A stretch of 54,123 bases of DNA from NCBI GenBank assembly GCA_018813065.1, contig JAHJCH010000241.1, positions 1 to 54,123 on the forward strand. Reading direction: 5' to 3'. Numbering within the stretch: the first letter of the stretch is position 1; every line of letters begins with the position of its first letter. Below, piece by piece: positions 1 through 9,424 of this stretch. A program made the translations under genes and the position numbers. Origin of the DNA: Myxococcota bacterium (GTDB lineage Bacteria; Myxococcota_A; Bradymonadia; UBA7976; UBA1532). The notes beneath the pieces are model-generated. The model was not told the DNA's origin. It made no database searches and was given only the letters and a program-made list of their open reading frames with translations.

Positions 1-3000
1 CCCGCCCGCGCCCATGCCCAGCGCATGCAGCGCCGCCGAGCGGATCTCACGCGCGTCAGCGCGGCCCTCCTCCCAGCGCGCGGCGCGCAGGATGGCTTCA
101 TCGGCGACGCCGTGGCGCGCCGCAGCCCAGATCAGCCGCGCCAGGCGGGCGGCGACCTCGGCGGGCTCGGCCTCGACGCTTCGCCCCGCCTCTTGCTTGG
201 CGCGCAGCGCGGCGTAGCGGTCAAGGGTGGCCTCCAGCGTCGAGGCCAGGGCGGCCTTGGCCTCAGCCTCCAGCGCGCTGGCGCGGCCCAGGACATGGGC
301 GGCGATGGCGCCTCGGGCGTCGAGATCGCCCGTGAGCGCGGCCAGGGCCGCCGCCACCGGCGTGGGCTGGCGGTTGAGCAGCGCGGCGATGACCGGCTGG
401 CGCAGATCCGCGCGCAGGATCAGGTGGAGGATCTCAAAGAGGCGGGCGGGATCGCCTCGCTCGCCCACGCGCGCCAGCGTCTCTTCTTGGGTCATCTGCG
501 CGCTGAGCGCTTGGTTGTCGATCTGGAGGAAGAGGTAGTCAGGCTCCAGGCTCTCGGCGCCCCACTGGCGCCGCAGGGCCTCGCCCAGCGCCCTCAACAC
601 ATCCCAGTCATGCTCCTTGAGCAGCCGCGCGCTGAGCAGGGCCTTGGCGCTGGTGTCGGGATCCTCGGCCATCAGCTCGGCGACGAGCTGGCGCGTCTGC
701 CAACTCTCGTCGTCGAGGCGGGCGCGGATCAGGCGCCAGGCCGCCGGGGTGTTGAAGTGGCGCAGGCCACGCAGGGCGCGCAGGCCCACGCTCCACGGGC
801 GCTTGGCCAGCCGCTCCAGGCGGGTGAAGACCTGGGGGGCCTCCTCCAGCTGGGAGAGGTGCCCCAGGGCCTCGGCGGCCTCGTCTTGGAGGGCGTGGCC
901 CTCCTCATCGGCCAGCCGCAAGAGCACGTCGAGGGCGCGGGGATCGGCGGTGAGGCCCAGGGCCGCGACGGCCCGGCGGCGCAGCTCGAAGTTCGTCAGC
1001 AGCTCCACCGAGGAGAGCAGGACCGACAGCCCCTCCTTGTGCCCAGCCAGCGCCAGCCCCTCGGCGGCGTAGAAGCTCGTCTCAGGATCGGTGTGTTCGA
1101 GCAGCGCCGTCAGCGGCTGCTTATCGGCGCCGCGTCGCTTGAGGCGCCAGCCGTAGCGCTCCACCGCCTGGCGGCGCGTGGCGTCATCGGCGAGGCCCGC
1201 GCAGCGCGCCAAGACCCCATCCACCGCCGGGCTGCGCGACCACGCCGCGCCCGTCAGCAGAGGCCGAATCCAGTTGGGCTTGTTCAGCTCCAGGGCGCGA
1301 TCGAGCAGGGCGGCGAGGCCCTCATCATCGCGGGGGCGCTGCGCCTTGAGCCACTCAGGCTGCTGTGGATCGTCGTCGCTCAGCTCCAGGTCTTGATCAT
1401 AGCCACAGAGGATCTTGAGGGCGCTGTGCGCCGCGTCGGCGAGGCGGCGCGCCTCAAGCAGCGAGGTCAAGCGCGCTTGAATCGCCTTGTCCTGGAAGTG
1501 GGCGGCGGCGGTGAGCAGGGCCTGGACGTCGGCGGCGCCGCTGGGATCGTGGACGGCGCGGTCGATCAGGGCGTCGGCGGCGCGGGGATCGCCCAGGCGC
1601 TCCAAGGCGCTGATGGCTTGGCGCTGCGTGTAGCTGTCCTCGGCGGCCAAATGCGCGCGCGTCAACGGCTCAAAGGCCGAGGGGTGCTTGTGCTCGGCGA
1701 GGGCGATGGCCGCTTGCAGGCGCACGCGGGGCGCGCGGGAGGACAGGGCCACCCCCAAGGCCGCCGCCGTCGCCTCGGGCTCGGCTTGGTAGAGCGCCGA
1801 CAGCTCTTGGACGGCGCGATCACGCAGGCCGGGGGACTGGCTCTCCAAGGCCGCCCGCCAGGCGACGACGCCGCCCACGGCCTTGACGAGCAGGGCCGTC
1901 GCCTCGTGCTCCAGGCCGTCGGTGTAGGTGAGCATCACCCCCTTGAGGACCTCGTCGCTGCCCTCGCCCGCTTGGGTGGAGAGCACCTCCAGGCCACGCA
2001 CGCCCACGTCGCGCAGGCCCGTCGCCAGCGCCTCCGCCGCGCGGCGCGCCGGGGCCACCTTGAGGGCTTCGAGGGCGTCAAAGGCGCCCATGCGCACCTG
2101 GGCGTGGGGGTCAGAGAGAGCCTGGATGAGCACCGGGGTGACGGCCTCAAGCGGCGCCGCACCCCGCTCGGCCAGCGCTTGTAGCCGCTGGATGGCGGTC
2201 AGCCGGATCGGCGCCTCGCTGTAGCCGCCTTGGCTGGAGAGCCCCACATAGGCGCCGAAGATCAGCGCCGTGATCTCCGCCTCGCTGTAGGTGGAGGGCG
2301 TCGGCTTCCGCGCGGCGGCCTCGGCCTTGAGCTGCTCAAGCGCCACGGCGTAGAGCGCGGCGAAGCGATCAAAGGCGGCGCGGAAGAGCAGCCCCTTGAG
2401 GTCATTGAGGTGGGCCAGGAGCTGGGCGGCGCGGGCGCGCATGGGGCCAGGGCCGTAGGCCAAGGAGAGCGCCAGGGCCTCGGCGTGGGCGGGGGTGATC
2501 CCCTCGGCTTGGCGGGCGCCGCGCTGACGCAGCAGCCTTAAGACCACCTCGCCCAAGCCCGCTGGATCGTTAAAGCGCTCGGCGGCCTCGGCGGCGGGCA
2601 GCCGCACCCAAGGATCGGCGGCGGAGAGCGCGGCGAGGCAGCGGCGCGGCGCGCCCTCGGGGGCGACCCACTCCATCAACAACAAGAGCCGCAGCGCCTG
2701 CATCCGCGTCGCCGCGTCGCTGTCATCGAGGTGCGCCTCTAAGAGATCGTCGTTGCCCAAGGTCAGCGCGGCGGCGAAGGCGGCCTGGGGCGCCGCCAGC
2801 CGGGCGCCGCGCATAAGCTGCTCGCCGGGGAAGATCAGCGCCGCGCCGCTGGGATCGCCCAGCCGCGCCAGGCCCAGCGCCGCGCTGATCTTGACCTCGG
2901 CGTCGTCGGCGTGGAGCAGCCGCGTCAGCGGCTCGGCCTCGGTGACGCTCCAGGCCAGCGCCTCGGCGGCGGCGCGGCGGATCTCGGCGTCGCTGTCCAT

Positions 3001-5925
3001 CACCTGCGCGCTGAGCGCCTCGACGGCTTGGGGCGCGCTGAGCGCCGTCAGCCCCGCCAGCGCGCTGAGGGTGTGGCCCTTCCAGATCGCCCGCAGCGCG
3101 GGGATCTCCGGGGCCTCGGTCTGGATCTGCGCCATCAACACGGGCAAGGCGCGCGCGTCGCCGAGGGCCGCCCGCCCCGAGGCAGCGCGCACCCGCACGT
3201 CCTCATGAGGGCTGTCCATCGCCGCGATCAGCGCCTCCTTGGCCGCCAGCCCCTCCAGGGCCTCCAAGGCGGCGCGGCGGACATCACGCTCGGGATCGTC
3301 GAGGGCGGCCACCAGCGGCGGCTCGGCCTTGGCGCCGTGCTTCTTCTTGCCCAGCGCCTTGATCCCCTCCAAGCGGGTGTCCATGTAGTCGCTCTTGAGC
3401 GCCGCCTCCAGCGGCGCCAGCCCACGCCCCTTGCCCTTCTTCTGGGCGAAGTCGAGGGCCTCGGCGCGCAGCTCAGCGGCGGGATCATTGAGCATCGTCA
3501 GCAGGAGATCCCAAGCCCAGTCGTGCTTGATCTCCCCCATGATCTCGGTGAGGGCTTGGCGACGCAGCGCCACATGGAGGCTGCGCAGGGCGAAGCGCAG
3601 CGTCTGGGCGTCGCCGCCGTTGATCTTGAGGCGCAGCACCACGCGCAGGGCCTCGTCGCGGATGACCGCCGCCCCGTCGTTGAGGGCGCGCTCCAAGAGG
3701 CGCTGGGCCGGGTCGGCGTCGCCCTTGGGCGGCTGCTTCTTGAGGCGCTGGATCAGGATCTCCAGCGCGCGGCTGCGCACGTCCTCGAAGGGCGCCGACA
3801 GCCCCGCCTCGACGGCCTCCAGCGGCGCGCCGCTGAGCAAGGTCGCCAGGGCGCTGAAGGCGGCGTCGCGCACGCGGGCCTCGTCGTCGCGCAGCATCAG
3901 GCGCAGGCGCTGGAGGGCGCGGGGATCGTTGAGGGCTTGGAGGGCGCGGGCGGCGTTGACGCGCGTCTCGGCGGCGCGGCCTCGGCTCAGCTGCAAGAGC
4001 GCGCCAAAGGCCCGCCCGTCGCCGAGCGCGGCGAGGGCCGTGGCGGCGGCGACGCAGGTGTCGAGCGTGCGGCTGGCCATGCCCTCGAACAAGGGCCGCT
4101 TGTCCTCATCGCTGAGCTTGAGGCTGGCCTTCTTGGGCTTGGGGATCTCCGCCACGTCCTCCTCATCGCCCCCCTTGCCCTTCTTCTTGCCCTTCTTCTT
4201 GGCGGGCTTCTGGCTGTCCTCTGCGGCGGCCTCAGCCTCCTCGGCCTCGGGCTCGACCCCCTCCATCTCCAACGCGTAGAGGCGGCGGTGCAGATCGGCG
4301 TCGAGGGTGCGCAGCGCGGCGGCGAGGGGCGGGGCGCTGAGGAGGTTGAGCAGGAAGGCGGCGTCGCGGACGCGGCCTTCGCCGTCGTCCATCAGGCGGC
4401 GCAGCGCGCGGCGGGCCGCCTCATGGCCCAAGAGCCCCCGTTGGTGCAGCCGCAGCGCCGCTTGATAGCGCAGATCGGCGTAGCGGCTCTTGAGCGCGAT
4501 GAGCGAGGGGTTGGGGTCCGCCGCGTCATGCAGCGACTCTAGGCAGCTCAGCGCGTGGAGGCGGATCTCCTTGGTCTGGTCGTTGACCGTCGAGAGCAGG
4601 CGCTCCATGGCCTGATCGTCTTGGGCGGCGCGCTCGGCGATGGCCGATAAGGCGCGCACGCCCACGTCAGCGACGTGGGTGTCGAGGGCGTTGTAGAGCG
4701 GCTCAAGCTGGTCCTGGCCCTCCAGCGCGCGCAGCCCGTCGAGGGCGGCGAAGCGCACGCCTTGGGTGCGCCCGCTCAGCAGCCGCTTGAGGTGCGGGGC
4801 CGCTTGGCGGTGCCCCGAGGCCCCCAGGATCGCCGTGGCCTTGACCCGCAGCCGGTTATCGCCGTCCGCCTCGGCCTGCGCCGCCAACAGCGCCACGGCG
4901 CGGGCGTCGCGGTAGCCCGCCAGCGCGTCGAGGGCGGCCTCGCGGCGGCTGACCTCCTCCGCCGCCAGCTCCGCCGTGGCATAAGCGTAGGCGTCGGCGA
5001 GGGTCAAGACGTGATCGCCTGGCTTGAGGTCATCATCGAGGGGGAAGAGGCGCAGGCGGGCGTCGGCGGTGGCGAGGGCCAAGCGGGGCTGGCCCTTGAC
5101 CTCGACGCGGGCCAAGGCCACGCCCGCCACGACCCCACGCTTGAGGCCGCTGGAGCGGCGGCTCTCCCGCGCCCAGGTCTTGATCTCCTTGTCCTCGCCC
5201 AGCGTGTAGAAGAGATCGGCCTCGGCGTCCCAGGTCAGGGCCACCACCGCGCCGGTGTGGCCGCTCTTGCCCGCGCGGGCCTCCGCCTCCAGGGGGCCGC
5301 GCGCGTAGACGCTCAGGAATTGACCATCGTCGCCCGAGGTGAGGAGCCGCAGATCATCGGGCTCGAAGGCCATCAGGCGCACGGGGCCGCCGTGGAGCTT
5401 GGCCGACTCGCCTTGGAGGAACGCCGCCTTGCCCTCGCAGTCGAAGATCGTCACCTCGCCCTTGCGCCCGCCGACGGCGAAGACGATCCCGTCGCCGTGG
5501 GCGGCCAGGGCCGAGGCGCGCTCGCTGAGGGGGAGGCGCTGGAGCAGGGCGCCGCTGTGGCGGTTGAGGATGAGCACCTCAGCCTCCAGCAACACCGCGA
5601 GGCGATCCTCGCTGAGCAGCCCCAGGGCCAAGGGCGCGCCGTCCAGCGCCTCACCCAGGGGGCTGGGCGCGCCACCGGCGAGGGGGGAGGCGTAGAGCTG
5701 GCCTTCGAGGCCGCCGATGTAGACGCGGGCCTCGTCGGCGATCAACGGCCCCCCGCCCGAGGGCAGCGGGTGAGCCGTCAGGGCGTCGGCGTCGGCGTCA
5801 TAGCGATACAGCGCCGTGGCCTGCCCCTCGGGGTGCTTGGTGGTGAAGATCAGCGTGGCTTTGTGGCCGATGAGGGCCTGAAGCTCGCCACGGAAGGGCA
5901 GCGCCCGAGACTTCGCGGGGGCCAT
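1..5925 (-). CDS. Giant beta-propeller/HEAT-repeat protein (3' end outside window)
   Basis: An open frame of 1975 codons from an ATG at 5925 to the left edge with no stop; the true C-terminus is outside the window. Residues 1-300 read as a WD40/PQQ-like beta-propeller: repeated blades with phrases such as LMAFEPDDLRLLTSGDDGQF and VVALTWDAEADLFYTLGED. From about residue 305 onward it is an unbroken series of HEAT repeats (units like RVRDAAFSALATLL), interrupted near residues 550-605 by a charged Glu-then-Lys-rich linker. No catalytic domain was recognised. The ATG overlaps the stop of the upstream HEAT/BRCT gene (TAATG at 5927-5923), so the two are translationally coupled. Such proteins act as large scaffolds. 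A role with MoxR-ATPase/vWA-type complexes is only a guess, because any partners would lie beyond the left edge. High-GC shadow frames on the plus strand are ignored. Confidence 0.85.
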   Translation of the reverse strand, partial: MAPAKSRALPFRGELQALIGHKATLIFTTKHPEGQATALYRYDADADALTAHPLPSGGGPLIADEARVYIGGLEGQLYASPLAGGAPSPLGEALDGAPLALGLLSEDRLAVLLEAEVLILNRHSGALLQRLPLSERASALAAHGDGIVFAVGGRKGEVTIFDCEGKAAFLQGESAKLHGGPVRLMAFEPDDLRLLTSGDDGQFLSVYARGPLEAEARAGKSGHTGAVVALTWDAEADLFYTLGEDKEIKTWARESRRSSGLKRGVVAGVALARVEVKGQPRLALATADARLRLFPLDDDLKPGDHVLTLADAYAYATAELAAEEVSRREAALDALAGYRDARAVALLAAQAEADGDNRLRVKATAILGASGHRQAAPHLKRLLSGRTQGVRFAALDGLRALEGQDQLEPLYNALDTHVADVGVRALSAIAERAAQDDQAMERLLSTVNDQTKEIRLHALSCLESLHDAADPNPSLIALKSRYADLRYQAALRLHQRGLLGHEAARRALRRLMDDGEGRVRDAAFLLNLLSAPPLAAALRTLDADLHRRLYALEMEGVEPEAEEAEAAAEDSQKPAKKKGKKKGKGGDEEDVAEIPKPKKASLKLSDEDKRPLFEGMASRTLDTCVAAATALAALGDGRAFGALLQLSRGRAAETRVNAARALQALNDPRALQRLRLMLRDDEARVRDAAFSALATLLSGAPLEAVEAGLSAPFEDVRSRALEILIQRLKKQPPKGDADPAQRLLERALNDGAAVIRDEALRVVLRLKINGGDAQTLRFALRSLHVALRRQALTEIMGEIKHDWAWDLLLTMLNDPAAELRAEALDFAQKKGKGRGLAPLEAALKSDYMDTRLEGIKALGKKKHGAKAEPPLVAALDDPERDVRRAALEALEGLAAKEALIAAMDSPHEDVRVRAASGRAALGDARALPVLMAQIQTEAPEIPALRAIWKGHTLSALAGLTALSAPQAVEALSAQVMDSDAEIRRAAAEALAWSVTEAEPLTRLLHADDAEVKISAALGLARLGDPSGAALIFPGEQLMRGARLAAPQAAFAAALTLGNDDLLEAHLDDSDAATRMQALRLLLLMEWVAPEGAPRRCLAALSAADPWVRLPAAEAAERFNDPAGLGEVVLRLLRQRGARQAEGITPAHAEALALSLAYGPGPMRARAAQLLAHLNDLKGLLFRAAFDRFAALYAVALEQLKAEAAARKPTPSTYSEAEITALIFGAYVGLSSQGGYSEAPIRLTAIQRLQALAERGAAPLEAVTPVLIQALSDPHAQVRMGAFDALEALKVAPARRAAEALATGLRDVGVRGLEVLSTQAGEGSDEVLKGVMLTYTDGLEHEATALLVKAVGGVVAWRAALESQSPGLRDRAVQELSALYQAEPEATAAALGVALSSRAPRVRLQAAIALAEHKHPSAFEPLTRAHLAAEDSYTQRQAISALERLGDPRAADALIDRAVHDPSGAADVQALLTAAAHFQDKAIQARLTSLLEARRLADAAHSALKILCGYDQDLELSDDDPQQPEWLKAQRPRDDEGLAALLDRALELNKPNWIRPLLTGAAWSRSPAVDGVLARCAGLADDATRRQAVERYGWRLKRRGADKQPLTALLEHTDPETSFYAAEGLALAGHKEGLSVLLSSVELLTNFELRRRAVAALGLTADPRALDVLLRLADEEGHALQDEAAEALGHLSQLEEAPQVFTRLERLAKRPWSVGLRALRGLRHFNTPAAWRLIRARLDDESWQTRQLVAELMAEDPDTSAKALLSARLLKEHDWDVLRALGEALRRQWGAESLEPDYLFLQIDNQALSAQMTQEETLARVGERGDPARLFEILHLILRADLRQPVIAALLNRQPTPVAAALAALTGDLDARGAIAAHVLGRASALEAEAKAALASTLEATLDRYAALRAKQEAGRSVEAEPAEVAARLARLIWAAARHGVADEAILRAARWEEGRADAREIRSAALHALGMGAGG

Positions 5926-8900
5926 TACGCCGCCTCCTCTCGCCAGATCGGCAGATCAGGGTGGGCGCGCCGCAGCCGGGTCAGCGCCACCAGGCACGCG
6001 GCCGCCTCGTTCGCCCCCAAAGAGCGGGTGAAGGTGCTGAACAAGGGGATGACCAAGGTGGCGAACTCGGCGTCCTCGATGGCGAGATCACGCACGATCT
6101 CGATGAGCGCGCGCTTGGCCTTGTAGTCGGCCAGGGGCTTGAGCCGCGCTTGGCCCTTGCGGGCGCTGGGCAGCCGCCCCGAGGAGAGGCCGAAGAGGCC
6201 TCGCCGCAGGAGATCGCGCAGATCGGCGCCTTGGGCGGGGGGCGCCGAGGGGCGCGCGCTCAGGCCCTGGGGTTCGACCTCCGTCGCCGCCGCGCCCTTC
6301 TTGGCCTTGCGCGCTACGCGGCGCTGCTCCGCCTCGGTGAGCTTGGGCGGATCAGGGCGCCAGCCCGCCGTGAGGCCGCGATCCCGGTAGAGGGTCCACA
6401 GCTGGGCGATGACGAAGGCGCGCATGGCCCGATCGGGGCTCTCGGTGAGCCGAAACAGCTCCTCGGGGATGGACAGGCGCGGGTGGAGGCTGATGAGGTG
6501 CATCCCCAGCGCGCGGGTGGAGGCGTCGAGGGACTCGCAGAAGCGGTAGACGGCCTCTGGGGTCAACACCGCCGGGTCCAGCCGGAAGCGCTTGGTGGAG
6601 GCGGCCTCCTTGGCGGTCAGCGCCTCGGTGATAAAGGCGCGCACCTCGCGATAGGGCAGCTCGCTGAGGAGGACGATCTCCTCCATCGGCGGCGCGAGGC
6701 GGGCGAACTCATAGCGGCACAGCAGCAGCGCCAGCTCGCGCAGCTCGGGGCGGGGATCGCCCAGCGGCCCCTTGAGGCGCTCGAAGGTCAGGAAGGCGTC
6801 GGGGATCTCCGCGCCTGGGTCCACATAGCGATCCGTCTCATCGGGGCAGATGGCCTTGTGGTGGCGGCGGATGTAGTGGCGGGCGAAGAGGCCCAGCGGG
6901 GCGGTGGCCTCGCCGGGGCCAAAGGCCATCTCCCACAGGCGCGCGCAGCCCTCGGCGACGGCGTCGGAGTCAGCGCTGCGGCGCTGGCCGTGGACCATCT
7001 GCAAGAAGGCCGTCTCGGAGATGATGCGCACGGCGGCGCCGCCGGCGATCAGCTTCTCGGCCTTGACCTGCTTGCTGCCCTTGCGGCCCAGGCCATAGAG
7101 GGAGGAGCCCTCATCGCCGATGACGAGGTAGTCGAGGGTGGCGCTGACGCCGCTGGCGTTGGTGCCCTTAGCCGCCTTGACCTTGCCCTGGGCGATGCTG
7201 CGGGTCATGGTCGCCAGCTTGCCCGTGAAGAGGAAGCTCTGGCCGCCCAGATCCGCCTTGATCTCGCCCTCGGCGCTGGGCGCCTCCGCTGCGGCCTCGT
7301 CCTTCTCGGCGAAGTCGGCGGGGATAAAGGCCTTGGTCATGTAGTCCACGGCGAAGTCGTGGTCACGCGGGGCGACGCGCACCACCAAGGTCATCAGCCA
7401 GTCGAAGCCGATCTCCTCGGGGGAGAACTTGCGCACGTCTTTGAGCAGGCTCAGGGCGAAGTCGGCGAGGCCCGCGTCGAAGTCGAGGGTCTGCGTCCAG
7501 CCTTCGGCCAGGATGGCCTTGCGCAGGGGGGACTCGGGGAAGAGCGCCTCATCGGCGATGGACTTGAAGAAGTCGGCGCCGAGGGTCTTGGGGCTGACGC
7601 GCTCATCCTCCAGCCAGCGGCGGGCGCGGTGTTGGGTCTGAGGCAACACCAAGAGGCGGCGCAGATCGACCTCGGTGACATCGGCGAGCTTAAACCGCTC
7701 CAGCCCATCGAGGGCGAAGCTCACCGCCGCGCTGTTGGGGGGCGGCGCGCCTTGGAGCAGGCCCAGGTAGAAGCCGACGCCCAGCTGCTTGTCCTTGTGG
7801 ATCTTGGGCAAGAGATCGACGGCGAAGGCGACGACCTTGGGGTGGGTCGAGGCCAACCGATCGGCGAACCACGCCGGGGTCAGCTCCCGCGCGCTGAAGT
7901 GCTTGCGCAGGCTGGCGGTGGCCAGATCGTGGCCGTAGGGGGTGCCCAAGAGCCGCCCCCAGCCCTCCAAGCCGACCTCCTTGCGCGGATCGCGATCTTG
8001 GACGAGATCGCGGGCCATCTTGCGCACCGCCTCATGGCCGTGATTGGCCAAGCGCAGCAGGGCAGCGAGCGGCAGATCGCGGGCGTGGGTGCGGGCATAC
8101 TTGGCCGCCCAGGCGCAGGCCTCGGCGGAGGGGGAGTCGAGCAGGGACAGCGCCGCCTCATGCAGCCCCAGCTCACGATAGGCCGCCTGGGAGAGCTTGG
8201 GCACGTTGTCGAGGAGCCAGACGGCGAAGCCGTGGACCGTGGCGCTTTGGCGAGCGATCAGCCGCGCCACCCAGGCGGGCTCCACCTCGCGCAGCGTGGC
8301 GCGGAAGTCTTGGCGCAGCGCGGCGGCGGCGAGCTGAAGCGAGCGCTCCGCCTGAGCCGTCTCCAAGAGCGCCAAGAGCGGGCGTGGAGAGCGGCGCCAT
8401 AGATCGGGATAAGCGCGATCTTTGAGCAGGTTCGTCGGCGTCCGCCAGAAGGTGAAGCGGCCGCTGTTATAGCGCTTGCTCTCGTGAAAGAGGATGTGGT
8501 TGGCCACCCACAGCTGCGGGGCGTTGAGCTGATCGGGGTAATGGCGCAGCACCTCGCAGGCCACGTCGGCGTAAGCGGCGGGCAGCCCCTCGGCGACGCG
8601 GCGCAGGCGGCGCCAGGCGCGGCGGACGAGGTAGCCCAGCGTGCGGCGGTTGACGTCCATCGGCGGTGAGGTGTTGCGCCCGACGCTGCGCAGGGCAAAA
8701 GCCACGTCGAAGCGCGCCGTCAGCGCGCCGAAGATGGCCCAATCCTCGGCGGCCTCCGCCTCCTTAAAGATCTGCTTCAGCGCCCGCCAAGGCCCCCAGC
8801 GCAGGGGGACGCCCTCGATGACGGCCAGCAGCTGCCCTCGGGCATAGGGGCTCTCATCGCGCCAGAGATCAAGGATGAGCGTCGAGAGCTGGAGGCGCAG

Positions 8901-9164
8901 CGGCAGCGGGGCGTCCGCGTCGGGGGCCTCTAGGCGCGCGACTTGGGCTCTGCGCCAGGCGATCTGCGCCTCGATGGGCGTGCGGCGCGCCGCGCGTCGA
9001 TCCAGCTCGCGGCGCAGCCCGCGCAGGGTCAACGCGCCTTCGCGCAGCGGCCCCTCGGGCTGATCATCGCCCGCCACGCTGGCGGCGGCGATGATCAAGC
9101 GCGCGAGATCGGGATCGCCCGCCTCATAGGCCCGCTGTATATCGGACAAGGTTAGGGTGTTCAC
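5925..9164 (-). CDS. HEAT-like repeat protein with internal BRCT domain
   Basis: About 1079 aa. Most of the chain is alpha-helical HEAT/ARM-like repeat. In the middle, about residues 639-725, sits a BRCT domain: GGQSFLFTGKL, then a Gly-rich turn, a hydrophobic DYLVIGDEGSS strand, and KAEKLI before the last helix, as in NAD-dependent ligase and RFC1-type BRCTs. More helical repeats follow. The frame opens at an ATG at 9245, but that start lacks a Shine-Dalgarno and its first 27 codons have atypical usage. The GTG at 9164 follows GAGGGAG and starts MNTLTLSDIQ, so I prefer it. The stop overlaps the next gene by one base. BRCT modules bind phosphopeptides or DNA ends; nothing here shows which. 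The function is unknown; the shared operon suggests it forms one complex with the propeller/HEAT giant. Confidence 0.8.
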   Translation of the reverse strand: MNTLTLSDIQRAYEAGDPDLARLIIAAASVAGDDQPEGPLREGALTLRGLRRELDRRAARRTPIEAQIAWRRAQVARLEAPDADAPLPLRLQLSTLILDLWRDESPYARGQLLAVIEGVPLRWGPWRALKQIFKEAEAAEDWAIFGALTARFDVAFALRSVGRNTSPPMDVNRRTLGYLVRRAWRRLRRVAEGLPAAYADVACEVLRHYPDQLNAPQLWVANHILFHESKRYNSGRFTFWRTPTNLLKDRAYPDLWRRSPRPLLALLETAQAERSLQLAAAALRQDFRATLREVEPAWVARLIARQSATVHGFAVWLLDNVPKLSQAAYRELGLHEAALSLLDSPSAEACAWAAKYARTHARDLPLAALLRLANHGHEAVRKMARDLVQDRDPRKEVGLEGWGRLLGTPYGHDLATASLRKHFSARELTPAWFADRLASTHPKVVAFAVDLLPKIHKDKQLGVGFYLGLLQGAPPPNSAAVSFALDGLERFKLADVTEVDLRRLLVLPQTQHRARRWLEDERVSPKTLGADFFKSIADEALFPESPLRKAILAEGWTQTLDFDAGLADFALSLLKDVRKFSPEEIGFDWLMTLVVRVAPRDHDFAVDYMTKAFIPADFAEKDEAAAEAPSAEGEIKADLGGQSFLFTGKLATMTRSIAQGKVKAAKGTNASGVSATLDYLVIGDEGSSLYGLGRKGSKQVKAEKLIAGGAAVRIISETAFLQMVHGQRRSADSDAVAEGCARLWEMAFGPGEATAPLGLFARHYIRRHHKAICPDETDRYVDPGAEIPDAFLTFERLKGPLGDPRPELRELALLLCRYEFARLAPPMEEIVLLSELPYREVRAFITEALTAKEAASTKRFRLDPAVLTPEAVYRFCESLDASTRALGMHLISLHPRLSIPEELFRLTESPDRAMRAFVIAQLWTLYRDRGLTAGWRPDPPKLTEAEQRRVARKAKKGAAATEVEPQGLSARPSAPPAQGADLRDLLRRGLFGLSSGRLPSARKGQARLKPLADYKAKRALIEIVRDLAIEDAEFATLVIPLFSTFTRSLGANEAAACLVALTRLRRAHPDLPIWREEAA

Positions 9165-9424
9165 GGCTCCCTCACTGGGCAGCGCAGGGACAGCGCCCTG
9201 CGACAGTGTTCTCCAGTTCAGCGCATCCCTGATGGAGAGGATCATCGATCGGAGGCTCGAATGTCGCCCTTGCCCGCGCCAGAGTCAAAGGATTTATACC
9301 TCCAATTCAAGGCGCACCTCTGCCTCTCTGTTCATAATCGCCCAGGCGCAAAATTGACACGATCTCAAAGCCAACTTTGGGCAGAATGGGCGCCATTCTT
9401 TTGAGAGACAGACAAGGAACATGG

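Noticed and set aside
25-2184. Long plus-strand open frames across 25-9000 (for example 25-2184, 2911-4542, 5961-8402)
   Set aside because: They lie exactly antisense to the HEAT genes in the aligned codon register, a known shadow effect of high-GC coding DNA; their peptides are low-complexity Arg/Gly/Ala/Gln and show no domain.
9354-9359. TTGACA as a -35 for the LysM-FecR gene
   Set aside because: No -10-like hexamer lies at 16-18 nt; the nearest candidate is 22 nt away.
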